A DNA stretch of 64,000 nucleotides from Parapedobacter deserti (GTDB lineage Bacteria; Bacteroidota; Bacteroidia; Sphingobacteriales; Sphingobacteriaceae). The position numbers and the translations under genes are program-made. This document shows positions 26,142 to 35,376 of this stretch, piece by piece. The stretch spans positions 310,001 to 374,000 of the forward strand of contig NZ_JBHRTA010000038.1 in NCBI RefSeq assembly GCF_042646065.1, given 5' to 3'. A model generated the notes under the pieces. That model searched no databases. It saw only the letters and a program-made list of their open reading frames with translations, and was not told the DNA's origin. Positions within the stretch are counted from its first letter, which is position 1, and each line of letters starts with the position of its first letter.

Positions 26142-26756
26142 ATGGATCAAAAGTTGGAATTTAGCTGGTGGGAGGCTGTCCGAAAAAACGATGATAGGAA
26201 ACTGTTTGGCCGACTTTATCGCCGGCATTGGGAAAAACTGTATGCTCTCGCCTGGACCCGGACCAAGGATGAAGCGGTAGCCCAGGATATTGTACAGGAT
26301 GTTTTTGTGAACTTGTGGGAACGACGGAAGGATATTGTCATCCAGACCAGCATCGTGCAATACCTCACCGGAGCGCTTAAGTATCGATTGATCGATTACT
26401 TTCATTCTGAACAGGTCAGGTTACGGGTATTTGATCACGTCATGGCACAAATGGATACGCTGATGGGCCAACCAGACAGCGTTTGGTCACATCAGGAGGT
26501 GGAGACTATTTTTGATGATGAGTTGCAACGAATGCCAGAAAATATGCGCAAGTCTTTTCTGTTGCGGTTAGACAACCAAAGCACCCCTGACATCGCGCGG
26601 CGGCTAAACTTGGCCGAACAGACCGTGAGCAATCTACTGACCGAAGCGACCAAGCGCCTACGGAAGAACCTGCCCCATAGGTTCCGGGGCAATACCGCAC
26701 CATGGGTCGTGATGGTGCTACTGAATGTGGTTTACGATTTGTTAACAAACAGGTAA
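26142..26756 (+). CDS. ECF-type RNA polymerase sigma factor (FecI-like), second copy
   Basis: The 204-residue protein has region 2 (AVAQDIVQDVFVNLWERRKD, about 45-65) and a region 4 helix-turn-helix (TPDIARRLNLAEQTVSNLLTEA, about 147-168), plus a hydrophobic C-terminal tail (WVVMVLLNVVYDLL). It is clearly related to, but not a recent duplicate of, the sigma factor at 5771. It is followed 36 bp later by fecR, then susC with an STN domain, so it should be released from FecR when the SusC at 27993 binds ligand. Confidence 0.93.
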   Translation: MDQKLEFSWWEAVRKNDDRKLFGRLYRRHWEKLYALAWTRTKDEAVAQDIVQDVFVNLWERRKDIVIQTSIVQYLTGALKYRLIDYFHSEQVRLRVFDHVMAQMDTLMGQPDSVWSHQEVETIFDDELQRMPENMRKSFLLRLDNQSTPDIARRLNLAEQTVSNLLTEATKRLRKNLPHRFRGNTAPWVVMVLLNVVYDLLTNR

Positions 26757-26792
26757 CGATTTGTAGAAGTAATTTTCGGCCCTTTTCTGGAC

Positions 26793-27788
26793 GTGTTCAT
26801 AAAGAACGAATACGTGCGGCCAAAAATATTTAGAGAACTATTGCGGAAATACCGCGAAGGGAAGACCACCTCAAAGGAAACCAAGCTGGTAGACGATTGG
26901 TATGAATCTTTCGGCGAGCAATTGCCGCCAATGGGTGCCAAACAGAAAAGAAAGGTCCGGAACGCGCTCTATAATCGGATCGTCAGCACAATTCAGCCTA
27001 TTGGTGACGGAAAAAAGCGCACAATTAAAGTCAGGGTATGGGTATCGGGTATCGCTGCCAGTGTGCTGCTCGTTACGGCGATCGGATTCGCCGTGCACCA
27101 CTCCATGGATCGGATGGAATCGAGTGAAAGCGCACAACGCGAATATGTCGAATGGGCCGCTGAACCAGGTAAGCTAAAAAAGCTACTGCTTCCCGATAGT
27201 ACAGAAATCTGGTTGAATGCGGCAACGAAAGTGGGCTTTTTTATGCCATTTGGCGATGGTGCCATGCGAGAAATCACCCTGATTGACGGCGAAGCGTTTT
27301 TCCAGGTAATGCCAGATTCGACTAAACCATTCGTCGTTCACGCAGCCGGTATTCGTACCGAGGTGTTGGGGACATCGTTTACCGTGAAGTCGTATGCAGA
27401 ACTGGATGAACTAAGCGTCTCGGTGTCTACGGGCAAGGTCCAGGTAATCGATCGCAACAAACAGGTGCTGGGAGTATTGCACCCGGGCCAGGAAGTGATA
27501 TATAACAAAGTAACCGATAAGCGGATCATCCGGTCTTTTGATGCCGAAAGCCGCAATGCTTGGATGACCGGCACGACGTACCTCAGTGAGGTATCTTTCA
27601 ATGAACTTGCGTTGGTTTTTCGCCGTATATATGGCGTGCAACTGGTGACTGGTACCCCCCAAGTCGCAGGCCAGCGCTATAGCATTCAATTAGATAGAAA
27701 TAGTCGGCAAATGGATGTAGTACAAGCCATTTGTGCCATTCATAGAAATAAATACAGAAAGGAGGGAAATGAGATTATAATCTATTAA
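26793..27788 (+). CDS. FecR-family anti-sigma factor, second copy
   Basis: The 331-residue inner-membrane protein starts at GTG. It has an N-terminal cytoplasmic domain (about 1-80), one transmembrane segment (VSGIAASVLLVTAIGFAV, about 84-101), a periplasmic FecR domain (LLPDSTEIWLNAATK, VLGTSFTVKSY) and a C-terminal DUF4974 domain (about 260-331, ending NEIIIY). It has the same architecture as the copy at 6446 and a matching position in its own sigma/fecR/susC/susD set. Confidence 0.93.
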   Translation: MFIKNEYVRPKIFRELLRKYREGKTTSKETKLVDDWYESFGEQLPPMGAKQKRKVRNALYNRIVSTIQPIGDGKKRTIKVRVWVSGIAASVLLVTAIGFAVHHSMDRMESSESAQREYVEWAAEPGKLKKLLLPDSTEIWLNAATKVGFFMPFGDGAMREITLIDGEAFFQVMPDSTKPFVVHAAGIRTEVLGTSFTVKSYAELDELSVSVSTGKVQVIDRNKQVLGVLHPGQEVIYNKVTDKRIIRSFDAESRNAWMTGTTYLSEVSFNELALVFRRIYGVQLVTGTPQVAGQRYSIQLDRNSRQMDVVQAICAIHRNKYRKEGNEIIIY

Positions 27789-27799
27789 GCAAACTACTG

Positions 27800-27837
27800 A
27801 AAAAATCGGGTGGCGACCATTCAATCGCCACCCAAAT
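27800..27837 (+). promoter_or_regulatory. GC hairpin between fecR and susC, second system
   Basis: GGGTGGCGA (27808-27816) pairs perfectly with TCGCCACCC (27825-27833) around an 8-nt loop. It is preceded by an A tract and followed by AAATTTG with no T run, as in the first system. It is probably an mRNA processing or stability element rather than a strong terminator. The rest of 27834-27992 shows no gene. Confidence 0.5.
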
Positions 27838-27992
27838 TTGTAAAAACCGGACGGTATACCTTGGAACCGTTACCGCCCACCAATAGCAATGAAGTCAAAC
27901 CCCAAGCTACTTTCTGTGGGTAAAAATAGGTATTAGGGATCAATTCACCTACTGTTTTTGCCCAATGGAAAATAGCGTTAGTTATAGAATTA

Positions 27993-30900
27993 ATGGAAAT
28001 TGATAAATGGTTCGTTAAACAGGCAATGAAAATTTCTTCAATTATCGTGCTCAGTGCGCTGTTGGCCGTCCAATTGCTGTCAGCCGAGGAGGCGATAGCA
28101 CAGTTACTGAAAAAGCAGGTAACCCTTCGTTTAGCAGAAGACAATGCTTGGTCGGCTATTCAACAATTAGAAAAGCAAGCAATACGGTTTGCTTATCACG
28201 CCGAAGCCCTTGGCTTAAGCCGCATCAGCGTGGGCGACCAAACATTCGAGGGAACGTCTGTGGAACAGGTGTTGCGCCACATGTTCCATCAAACAGATGT
28301 CACCTACACAGAGGCAAATGGGTTCATCATTCTAAACAAAAAGCAACAGCCCGGCCGGATTGTCGGGAAGGTTTTAGACGACGAAGGTAATCCGCTGGGC
28401 GATGCAACGGTACGCGTGGTTGAAACAAATCGCAGCGTGATGACGAACGGTGGAGGCAGTTTCACCTTGCCGTTGCAGCCCGGCACGTATACCATCGAGG
28501 TAACCCACCTGGCCTTCGAGACCGAACAGCGTAAAGTGACCTTGGAAGCAGGGAGAGACCAGTCGTTAACCATTGCGCTGACGGTAAAGTCCAGTGAGAT
28601 CAGCGAGGTCGTCGTAACGGCCTTGGGCATTAAACGCGAGGAAAAGGCCCTTGGCTATTCCGCAACGGTGGTAAAAGGTGAAGATCTGACGCAAGCGCTA
28701 TCCAACAACTGGATGGATGCGTTGTCAGGTAAAGTGGCAGGCGTAAACTTATTGCGCTCGAATGCGGGGCCGGTGGGTGGCACCAAAATTATCCTGCGCG
28801 GTGAAAATAACCTGACCGGCGAAAACGAAGCATTGATCGTAGTGGATGGTGTCGTGATCAATAGCGGATCCGGTCGCCGATCGGGGGAAACCGGTGCTGT
28901 TTATGGAACGGGTAGTGACAACATGCCGGTCGATTACGGCTCCAACATGGATGACCTCAACCCCGAGGATATTGAAAGTGTAACGGTGCTAAAAGGTCCC
29001 GGGGCAGCCGCACTCTATGGACAACGCGCAGCCAATGGTGCCATTATCATTACCACCAAAGCCGGCTCAAGAAAGGGAAAGGGAATCGGCATCACCGTCA
29101 ATTCCAATGTTGCTTTTGAGAGCGTAAACCGCTGGCCGGATATGCAGTATGAGTATGGGCAGGGGCTCAATGGACAAGCCACGTACTTGTTCGGAAGCGG
29201 CTCCGGTACCAGCTCAGCCTACGGGCCAAAGTTTGACGGACAGTATTTCTATCAGTTTGACCCGCTAACGCAAGCCCGTGGCGAAGAACCTACCCTGTGG
29301 CGTCCGTATAGGAACATCACCGATTTCTTCGAAACCGGACAAACCTATACCAACACAGTAACCATAGACGGAGGATCGGACAATACGACCGCGCGTTTTT
29401 CGGCAACTAATGTCAACAACACCTGGATCACACCGAACACCGGTTTCAAAAGAAATACAGTCGCCATTTCGGTCAACTCAAAAATCACCGACAAATTGAC
29501 GGTGAGCTCCAAAGTAAACTATGGCAATAGGTGGAGTGACAATTTACCCGGTGCGGGCTATGGCAATCAATCCATCATGTATTGGTTTATCTTCTGGCAA
29601 CCCAGTGCCGATCTCAACTGGCTGAAAAATTATTGGGTAAACGGAAAGGAAAATCAGGAGATCATGTACCCGTATTCCTCCTACCCGGAAAACCCCTATG
29701 CGGTGTCCTATGAGTTTATCAACAGCAACAACCGCCATACCGTTGTCGGAAGTGCGCAAGCGACGTACCAGTTTACCAAAGAATTCAGCGCCCAAGTCCG
29801 TGCAACCATCGACCTGGGCACCGAAAGCCGTTTCCAGAACCGTCCATGGGACGCCGGCTCTCGGCTCAGGGAAGGCAGCCACCGTACGCAGGATATCTTT
29901 TCAAAAGAAACAAATGCCGACTTTTTGCTGCGGTATGCCAAGCAGATCAATCCGGATTTCGACTTTTCTGCCACCTTGGGAGGAGCCACGATGCAAAACA
30001 ACTACCGCATCCAACGGCTGGCTTCCGACGGGCTCGAGTTTCCGGCGGTGTTCAACCACAACAACTCCAAATACGGGGTGCAAGCGGTGCAGGGCATCGA
30101 GAATATGGAGGTAAACAGCTTTTACTACCTGTTGACGGGCGGCTATAAGGATTTCCTGTTCTTGGATGCAACGGGCCGCATAGACTGGACCAGTACTTTG
30201 GCGTCTCCCCAGTTTCCCGATAAGAGGAAGGGATTTTTCTACCCTTCGGTGAATGCTAGCTTCGTGCTATCGGAAGTGGCCGATTTACCTGCATTCATCA
30301 GCTTTGCCAAACTAAGGGGCTCTTTTGCCGAAGTAGGGTCGGGCGTGCAGAACCCGTACCGGACCGAATTTTACTATGCGTCTCCCAATAGCTTAATCGG
30401 CGGATCGCTGGCCAACCCGACCTCCTTGTCCAACCCCTTGATCGAACCCTTGCGTACCCGCTCCATTGAGTTCGGTACGGATATCCGCATGTTTGCCAAC
30501 CGCGTGAATGTGGATGTGGCGGTCTACCGGGGCAATTCATACAACCAGCACTTGTACCGCATCGTTGATGCCGCGTCAGGCGCACGGAATCGGTTAACGA
30601 ACATCGGTGAGGTAAGCAACCAGGGTATCGAAGTGGGCGTAAACACCCAACAGATCGTTAACAAAGGCGGGTTCAACTGGTCATCGATGATCACCTTTAC
30701 GTCCAATCGGAACCGGATAGAGCAACTGGCCGATTCGTCCATTGTACTGCAACAACGGTCCATTGGCTCCAGCCAGATTGTGGGTAAAGTGGGTGGAAGC
30801 ATGGGCGACCTGTATGGCATCGGTTATCAGCGTTCGCCCGATGGTCAGGTTATGTATGATGCTGAAACAGGGTTTGCGTTGTTGACTTCGGACGTGGTCT

Positions 30901-31454
30901 ACCTGGGCAATACCATCCCGAAAGGCCGGGCCAGCTTCGGCAATACGTTCACTTATAAGGGGTTGAAGCTCGATGTGCTTTTCGATACCCAATGGGGCGC
31001 CGTGGGCCATTCACAGACCAACCATAAAATGTCTGAACAGGGAAAGCTAACACAGACCTTGCCGGGTCGTTACAGCGGTATCATCGGGAATGGTGTGGTG
31101 CAAAATCCGGACGGCACCTTCCGTAAAAACGATGTAATTGCCACCGACATCGATAATTACTACCGCTCACATTGGGGCTCTAACCAGGGTGAAGGAAATA
31201 CCTTTCCCACGGACTTCATCAAATTCAGGGAAGCTCGGCTGGATTATACCTTGAACAGCAGGCTGACTTCTCGCCTGCGCTTGCAACGGGCCACCTTAGG
31301 CGTATATGGCAGGAACCTTTTCATCTGGTCAAAGTGGCCGGCCTTCGATCCGGAATTTGGTACACTGGATGGATCGGACATCGTGAAAGGGTTTGAAATT
31401 GCACAATTCCCATCGACAAGGAGCTACGGTGTTAACTTGGTTGTTGGATTTTAA
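27993..31454 (+). CDS. SusC/RagA TonB-linked transporter with N-terminal STN domain, second signalling system
   Basis: The 1153-residue protein has a signal peptide (about 1-36), an STN domain (about 38-112; VTLRLAEDNAWSAIQQLEK), a carboxypeptidase-regulatory-like domain (about 118-200), a TonB-box-like segment (SEVVVTALGIKREEKA), a plug (GTKIILRGENNLTGENEAL, IESVTVLKGPGAAALYG) and a barrel ending GVNLVVGF. An in-frame ATG at 28026 is a possible alternative start. The stop overlaps the start of the following susD gene by one base (TAATG), so the two are translationally coupled. Shared segments with the SusC at 7536 show common descent, but the barrels differ and probably recognise different ligands. 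Confidence 0.95.
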   Translation: MEIDKWFVKQAMKISSIIVLSALLAVQLLSAEEAIAQLLKKQVTLRLAEDNAWSAIQQLEKQAIRFAYHAEALGLSRISVGDQTFEGTSVEQVLRHMFHQTDVTYTEANGFIILNKKQQPGRIVGKVLDDEGNPLGDATVRVVETNRSVMTNGGGSFTLPLQPGTYTIEVTHLAFETEQRKVTLEAGRDQSLTIALTVKSSEISEVVVTALGIKREEKALGYSATVVKGEDLTQALSNNWMDALSGKVAGVNLLRSNAGPVGGTKIILRGENNLTGENEALIVVDGVVINSGSGRRSGETGAVYGTGSDNMPVDYGSNMDDLNPEDIESVTVLKGPGAAALYGQRAANGAIIITTKAGSRKGKGIGITVNSNVAFESVNRWPDMQYEYGQGLNGQATYLFGSGSGTSSAYGPKFDGQYFYQFDPLTQARGEEPTLWRPYRNITDFFETGQTYTNTVTIDGGSDNTTARFSATNVNNTWITPNTGFKRNTVAISVNSKITDKLTVSSKVNYGNRWSDNLPGAGYGNQSIMYWFIFWQPSADLNWLKNYWVNGKENQEIMYPYSSYPENPYAVSYEFINSNNRHTVVGSAQATYQFTKEFSAQVRATIDLGTESRFQNRPWDAGSRLREGSHRTQDIFSKETNADFLLRYAKQINPDFDFSATLGGATMQNNYRIQRLASDGLEFPAVFNHNNSKYGVQAVQGIENMEVNSFYYLLTGGYKDFLFLDATGRIDWTSTLASPQFPDKRKGFFYPSVNASFVLSEVADLPAFISFAKLRGSFAEVGSGVQNPYRTEFYYASPNSLIGGSLANPTSLSNPLIEPLRTRSIEFGTDIRMFANRVNVDVAVYRGNSYNQHLYRIVDAASGARNRLTNIGEVSNQGIEVGVNTQQIVNKGGFNWSSMITFTSNRNRIEQLADSSIVLQQRSIGSSQIVGKVGGSMGDLYGIGYQRSPDGQVMYDAETGFALLTSDVVYLGNTIPKGRASFGNTFTYKGLKLDVLFDTQWGAVGHSQTNHKMSEQGKLTQTLPGRYSGIIGNGVVQNPDGTFRKNDVIATDIDNYYRSHWGSNQGEGNTFPTDFIKFREARLDYTLNSRLTSRLRLQRATLGVYGRNLFIWSKWPAFDPEFGTLDGSDIVKGFEIAQFPSTRSYGVNLVVGF

Positions 31455-33025
31455 TGAACAGGGACATGAATATAAAACGAATATTTTTAACTGCCGTGAT
31501 TGCGCTGTTTGTGCTGCAATCATGTGACAGGGGGTTTGAGGAGCTGAATACCGATCCGACAAAAACCACTGAGGCGTATCCGCACCAGTTTATGGCGAAT
31601 GCGCTGATGAAAACGATGGAGTATAACATGCTCCGGAACCGCAACTTCACGAATGAATTGATGCAGGTAACCGTTGCCATTAATGACGGCGATGGACGGG
31701 TGTTCCGTTATGATTTCCGTCGCAATTGGGCCGACTACCTTTGGAACGGGCATTATACAAACCTGTCGAACTACAAGGACATGTATATCAAAGCGCTGGA
31801 ACCCGTGAATTTCAGCCAGGCTTACCAAGCGGTTTCACTGATCTGCCAATCGTGGACCTATTCCATACTTACCGACACGTATGGAGATGTTCCCTATTCA
31901 GAATCCAACCTCGGGCGCGATTCGCTTATCCTGGAGCCGAAATTCGATCTGCAAAGGGATATCTATGTCGATATGATCGCGAAACTGGATTCGGCGAATA
32001 CGCTGTTGCGTACCTCGCCTGGTAGCGAGACGATTCTGGCAACTGCCGATCCGGTGTTCGGCGGCGATAAGGCAAAATGGCGGAAATTCGGCAATTCGCT
32101 GATGCTGCGCCTGATTTTGCGGATAGCCCATAAGCCTGAAATGGCAGCTTACGTAGATAAGCTGAAGGACATGTTGGGTGCCAATGCTTCGCTGTACCCG
32201 ATCATGACCAGCAATGACGATTCGGCCATCTTACGTTGGACAGGAGAGGGAGCTTATGTTTCGCCACTCGCCTCGGTGCGTGTGCAGGACTTCAGAGGCG
32301 TTTCCCTTGCTTCATTTTTCATTGATTTCCTACGCGATTCCAATGATCCGCGGATTGATATTGCCTTGTACAATTCGCTGTACGGCACCTCAGGGTCATC
32401 CAACAATCGCTGGGGCGTTGCTCCCATTGCCGGAAACTATGTAGGCATCCCTTCGGGGTATGCGCCCAATACAGGCGAGTATACCAGGCAGTCGTATTTC
32501 TATGCTGCCGACCATGCTGCCGCGGTCAGTCTGCAAAGAGAGCCTCTGACAGGCATGATGATGAATTTTGCCGAAGTTGAATTTATCAAAGCGGAGTTGG
32601 CGCTAAAGGGAATCATTTCCGGTGATCCGAAGACCTATTTCTATTCGGGAGCGGAGAACAGTATTACGCTGTGGATGCCCGGTTGGACCAAGCCAGTCCA
32701 ACAACATTTGGCTGACGCCGATATCGACTGGTATGACGACGAGACATTTGAGCAGAAAATGGAGAAAATACACAGGCAAAAGTACTATGCACTGTTCCTG
32801 GTGGATATGCAGCAATGGTTTGAATACCGCCGGACGGGATATCCGCGTTTGCCCAAGCCCGAAGACTATGGGGTGCCCAACGGACTGCGGAACAACGGCG
32901 AGATGCCCGCGCGGTTGTACTATCCCGTGTATGTGCAGTCATCCAACCCGACGAACTACCGCATCGCCGTAGAACAGCAAGGCCCGGATGAGATCAACAC
33001 AAAAGTTTGGTGGCAAAAACCTTAA
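31454..33025 (+). CDS. SusD-like outer-membrane lipoprotein (SusD-like_2 type), second system
   Basis: The 523-residue product has a lipobox at VLQSC (Cys about 24) followed by 'FEELNTDPTKTTEA', the hallmark opening of the SusD-like_2 branch. Further family motifs are SWTYSILTDTYGDVPYSES and the C-terminal FEYRRTGYPRLPKPEDYG. It overlaps the susC stop by one base and is followed 12 bp later by a DUF5689 lipoprotein gene, giving a three-gene surface complex. Confidence 0.93.
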   Translation: MNRDMNIKRIFLTAVIALFVLQSCDRGFEELNTDPTKTTEAYPHQFMANALMKTMEYNMLRNRNFTNELMQVTVAINDGDGRVFRYDFRRNWADYLWNGHYTNLSNYKDMYIKALEPVNFSQAYQAVSLICQSWTYSILTDTYGDVPYSESNLGRDSLILEPKFDLQRDIYVDMIAKLDSANTLLRTSPGSETILATADPVFGGDKAKWRKFGNSLMLRLILRIAHKPEMAAYVDKLKDMLGANASLYPIMTSNDDSAILRWTGEGAYVSPLASVRVQDFRGVSLASFFIDFLRDSNDPRIDIALYNSLYGTSGSSNNRWGVAPIAGNYVGIPSGYAPNTGEYTRQSYFYAADHAAAVSLQREPLTGMMMNFAEVEFIKAELALKGIISGDPKTYFYSGAENSITLWMPGWTKPVQQHLADADIDWYDDETFEQKMEKIHRQKYYALFLVDMQQWFEYRRTGYPRLPKPEDYGVPNGLRNNGEMPARLYYPVYVQSSNPTNYRIAVEQQGPDEINTKVWWQKP

Positions 33026-33037
33026 AAGGAAGGAAAG

Positions 33038-34573
33038 ATGAAATCTACGATTAATAAGCTATTGACACTGTTCGCCGCATCCGTAACGCTGGCGGGTTGT
33101 TACAAGACGGAACTGAACTATCCCGGTGGCGTGGTCAGTCCGTACATTGCCATTTACGACGTCAGAAATTTATACAAGGGCGCACCATTAACCTTGGATC
33201 AGAACAAGCTTGGGGGCTCTGCCAAAATTGCCTGTGTGGTCGTCTCTGATCACCGTGCAGGCAACCTGCCTCAGGGGTTACTGATCGTGCAAAACAAGCC
33301 CCGCTTGGACTTTCTCAGGGGACTCGCCGTTTCCATAGGCGATGCGGCCGGCAACTATTTGCCGGGCGACTCGCTGGTGATTGACTTAGTGGGTAGCCGG
33401 ATGGAGCGCGTTGATGGTATATTGCAAGTTACCAACATCACGACCGATAAGATCGAAAAAGTGGATTCCGGTAAGCCGGTGCCGGTGTCGCGGGTAAACA
33501 TTGATCAGATACTCGCAAACCCGGGCGACTATGAAAGCACCCTGCTCGCTATTGTAAAAGGCGGATTCTTGTATGAACCACAGCCCGGCCAGGTATTGGA
33601 AGGCGAGCAGCAGGTTACCGATGGTTTTGGTGTTTTGGATGTGGTTACAGCGTCTGAATCTTCTTTAGCCGGCTTGCCACAGTACAAGATGGCCAATTAT
33701 TACGGAATTATTTTCAGCAAGGAGGAAGAGGGACAGCTGATCCCTTACCACAAATTGCGGTCGGAAGACGATTTGGTAGAATTGACGTCCGTATACAAAA
33801 CGCCGCGCATCATCATATCCGGCTGGATCAACGATCCGGCAGGGACAGATGCTAACTACGAGTATATCCAGTTTCTGGCTACGGAAGATATCGATTTTTC
33901 CGAAACACCGTTCTCAGTAGTTACCACCAACAACGCCAATGCCGCGGCACCAACCGGCTTTCCGGTAAATGGTTGGGCAACGGGGCAGGTGCGTACTTAC
34001 AAATTCAATATTACGTCTGGCCGTGCTGAAAAAGGTACGTTTTTTTATGTGGGGGGGACAAGGAAGATGATAAACGGCCCCAATTCAACCAGTATTGCAG
34101 ATGCTAACTGGGTGACAGCGCATCCATACAACACCCAAGACGGGCATGATTTTGGATCGGCGACCACCAACTTGCTGGCCAACTCAGGCAATGCCTACGG
34201 AGTAGCTGTGTTTGAAGGCACGACTGTTACCCGTGAATCCATACCGGAAGATGTAATGTTCGCTGCTACCGGCGGTTCGCTAGTGGGTAACGGCTACGGC
34301 TACAGGATCTGCAACAACGATTACTACGATATCATCAACCCGCTTTCGGCTACGCTGGTAGAGCAGCCATTTTATCGTTCGGGAACAAACCTGAGTGCCA
34401 TGGCTCATAATACGCCTGCAAATGTCGGGTTTTTCAACATCTTTGGCGGTGAGTTTGACCTGCGTTTGGGAAGGTGGACCAAAGCCCGTTCTCAGCACGC
34501 CCGTCTGCTCACAAAGGAGTCTGCGCTGGAGGAGATTGAAGATCCTGAAATGGTGACCCAATTGGTGGATTGA
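33038..34573 (+). CDS. DUF5689-domain surface lipoprotein accompanying SusC/SusD
   Basis: The 511-residue product has a lipobox at TLAGC (Cys about 21), a DUF5689 domain (about 35-260, with the repeated LPGDSLVIDLVG and VNIDQILANPGDYESTLLAI type segments that resemble OB-fold domains) and a C-terminal region of about 240 residues containing VVTTNNANAAAPTGFPVNG. The C-terminal part lacks a fold I recognise. DUF5689 lipoproteins commonly sit beside SusC/SusD pairs and are probably additional surface ligand-binding subunits. A strong terminator follows. Confidence 0.8.
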   Translation: MKSTINKLLTLFAASVTLAGCYKTELNYPGGVVSPYIAIYDVRNLYKGAPLTLDQNKLGGSAKIACVVVSDHRAGNLPQGLLIVQNKPRLDFLRGLAVSIGDAAGNYLPGDSLVIDLVGSRMERVDGILQVTNITTDKIEKVDSGKPVPVSRVNIDQILANPGDYESTLLAIVKGGFLYEPQPGQVLEGEQQVTDGFGVLDVVTASESSLAGLPQYKMANYYGIIFSKEEEGQLIPYHKLRSEDDLVELTSVYKTPRIIISGWINDPAGTDANYEYIQFLATEDIDFSETPFSVVTTNNANAAAPTGFPVNGWATGQVRTYKFNITSGRAEKGTFFYVGGTRKMINGPNSTSIADANWVTAHPYNTQDGHDFGSATTNLLANSGNAYGVAVFEGTTVTRESIPEDVMFAATGGSLVGNGYGYRICNNDYYDIINPLSATLVEQPFYRSGTNLSAMAHNTPANVGFFNIFGGEFDLRLGRWTKARSQHARLLTKESALEEIEDPEMVTQLVD

Positions 34574-34615
34574 TGATCCTTTAACAGCATTGATAACACT
34601 AAATTTACATTTTGG

Positions 34616-34659
34616 CTTTGTCTCCTGGAATAAACCAACGTTCAGGAGACAAAGTTTTT
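34616..34659 (+). terminator. Intrinsic terminator after the DUF5689 gene
   Basis: A perfect 12-bp inverted repeat (CTTTGTCTCCTG / CAGGAGACAAAG) with a 15-nt loop is followed by TTTTT. The last two T bases are shared with the first half-site of the next promoter at 34658. Confidence 0.92.
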
Positions 34660-34690
34660 AACAAAATCATAACATATTGTACCTGATTTG
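34658..34690 (+). promoter_or_regulatory. Pho-box-like tandem TTAA promoter 6, near-consensus (before degenerate sigma gene)
   Basis: TTAAC at 34658 and ATAAC at 34669 (one mismatch) are 11 bp apart. The -7 box is CTGATTTG at 34683-34690, 14 rather than 15 bp from the second half-site and matching TAnnTTTG at only 6 of 8 positions. It is the weakest of the seven. Confidence 0.5.
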
Positions 34691-34717
34691 ATTGCATTGC
34701 TTCGTTAACTTAGCAAT

Positions 34718-35086
34718 GTGGAAAACCTCATTGATCGAGAATTGATTGCCCGTATTCGCGGTTCGGATGAAGAAGCGTTTTACCAATTCTGCAACCGTCA
34801 CTGGAAATCCGTATACGTACCGATTTTGATGGAAACAGGCAGAAAGGACGAGGCGTTTGAAAGGGTGAAGGGGTTATTTGCCGGGATCTGGGACAGGCGG
34901 AGACAGTTGCCCGAACTGACAACAACGGTTGAGCAATATATCATTGCTAATGGACTTGCCAAACAGCCGAAGGACGGTTTGGCTTGGACTATGGTGATGC
35001 TCATCGATGAAGTGGCGTCATTCCTGAAAAAAATGTCCGGCTCATTAGGCGTACTTTTGACTGACAAACGTTTAAAATACAAATGA
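34718..35086 (+). CDS. Degenerate ECF sigma-like protein lacking region 4
   Basis: The 122-residue product starts at GTG. Residues about 1-70 align well with region 2 of the two intact sigma factors in this window (IARIRGSDEEAFYQFCNRHW; KDEAFERVKGLFAGIWDRRRQL). The linker and the region 4 helix-turn-helix are missing. The next segment (LAWTMVMLIDEVASFLKK) resembles the hydrophobic tail of the sigma factor at 26142 (WVVMVLLNVVYDLL), as if an internal in-frame deletion removed the DNA-binding part. The gene has no frameshift, has its own promoter and overlaps the next gene by ATGA. It could be a decayed sigma gene or a sigma-derived regulator. Confidence 0.65.
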   Translation: MENLIDRELIARIRGSDEEAFYQFCNRHWKSVYVPILMETGRKDEAFERVKGLFAGIWDRRRQLPELTTTVEQYIIANGLAKQPKDGLAWTMVMLIDEVASFLKKMSGSLGVLLTDKRLKYK

Positions 35087-35301
35087 CAAATCGGACGGAG
35101 CGGAACGGTAAGGGCGTGGTAAACACGACAAGCCCGGATAACAGAGAAGAGCTAAAGATGGGGCACCGGCTGCTTGTCGGCCTTCGGTACCATATCCAGG
35201 CGCAAGACCTGCTGACGGCCCGAAAAACCAAGCAACGTGCCGTGACATGGATTGCAGTCGTCGTTTCTGTACTGACCATGATCCTGGCAATAACACGGTG
35301 A
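35083..35301 (+). CDS. Small single-pass membrane protein, unknown function
   Basis: The 72-residue product has a basic, polar N-terminal half and one C-terminal membrane segment (AVTWIAVVVSVLTMILAI, about 52-69), so it is probably a tail-anchored inner-membrane protein. Its ATG overlaps the stop of the degenerate sigma gene (ATGA), which implies translational coupling. The arrangement mimics a sigma/anti-sigma pair, but no FecR, zinc anti-sigma or other known domain is visible. Confidence 0.6.
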   Translation: MTNRTERNGKGVVNTTSPDNREELKMGHRLLVGLRYHIQAQDLLTARKTKQRAVTWIAVVVSVLTMILAITR

Positions 35302-35376
35302 CGAGCGTGTCATGGACGGCGCCCGCCGGAACGATTCAATCCGGTTCATCAGATTTGAAGGCAGCTTATTTATTCG

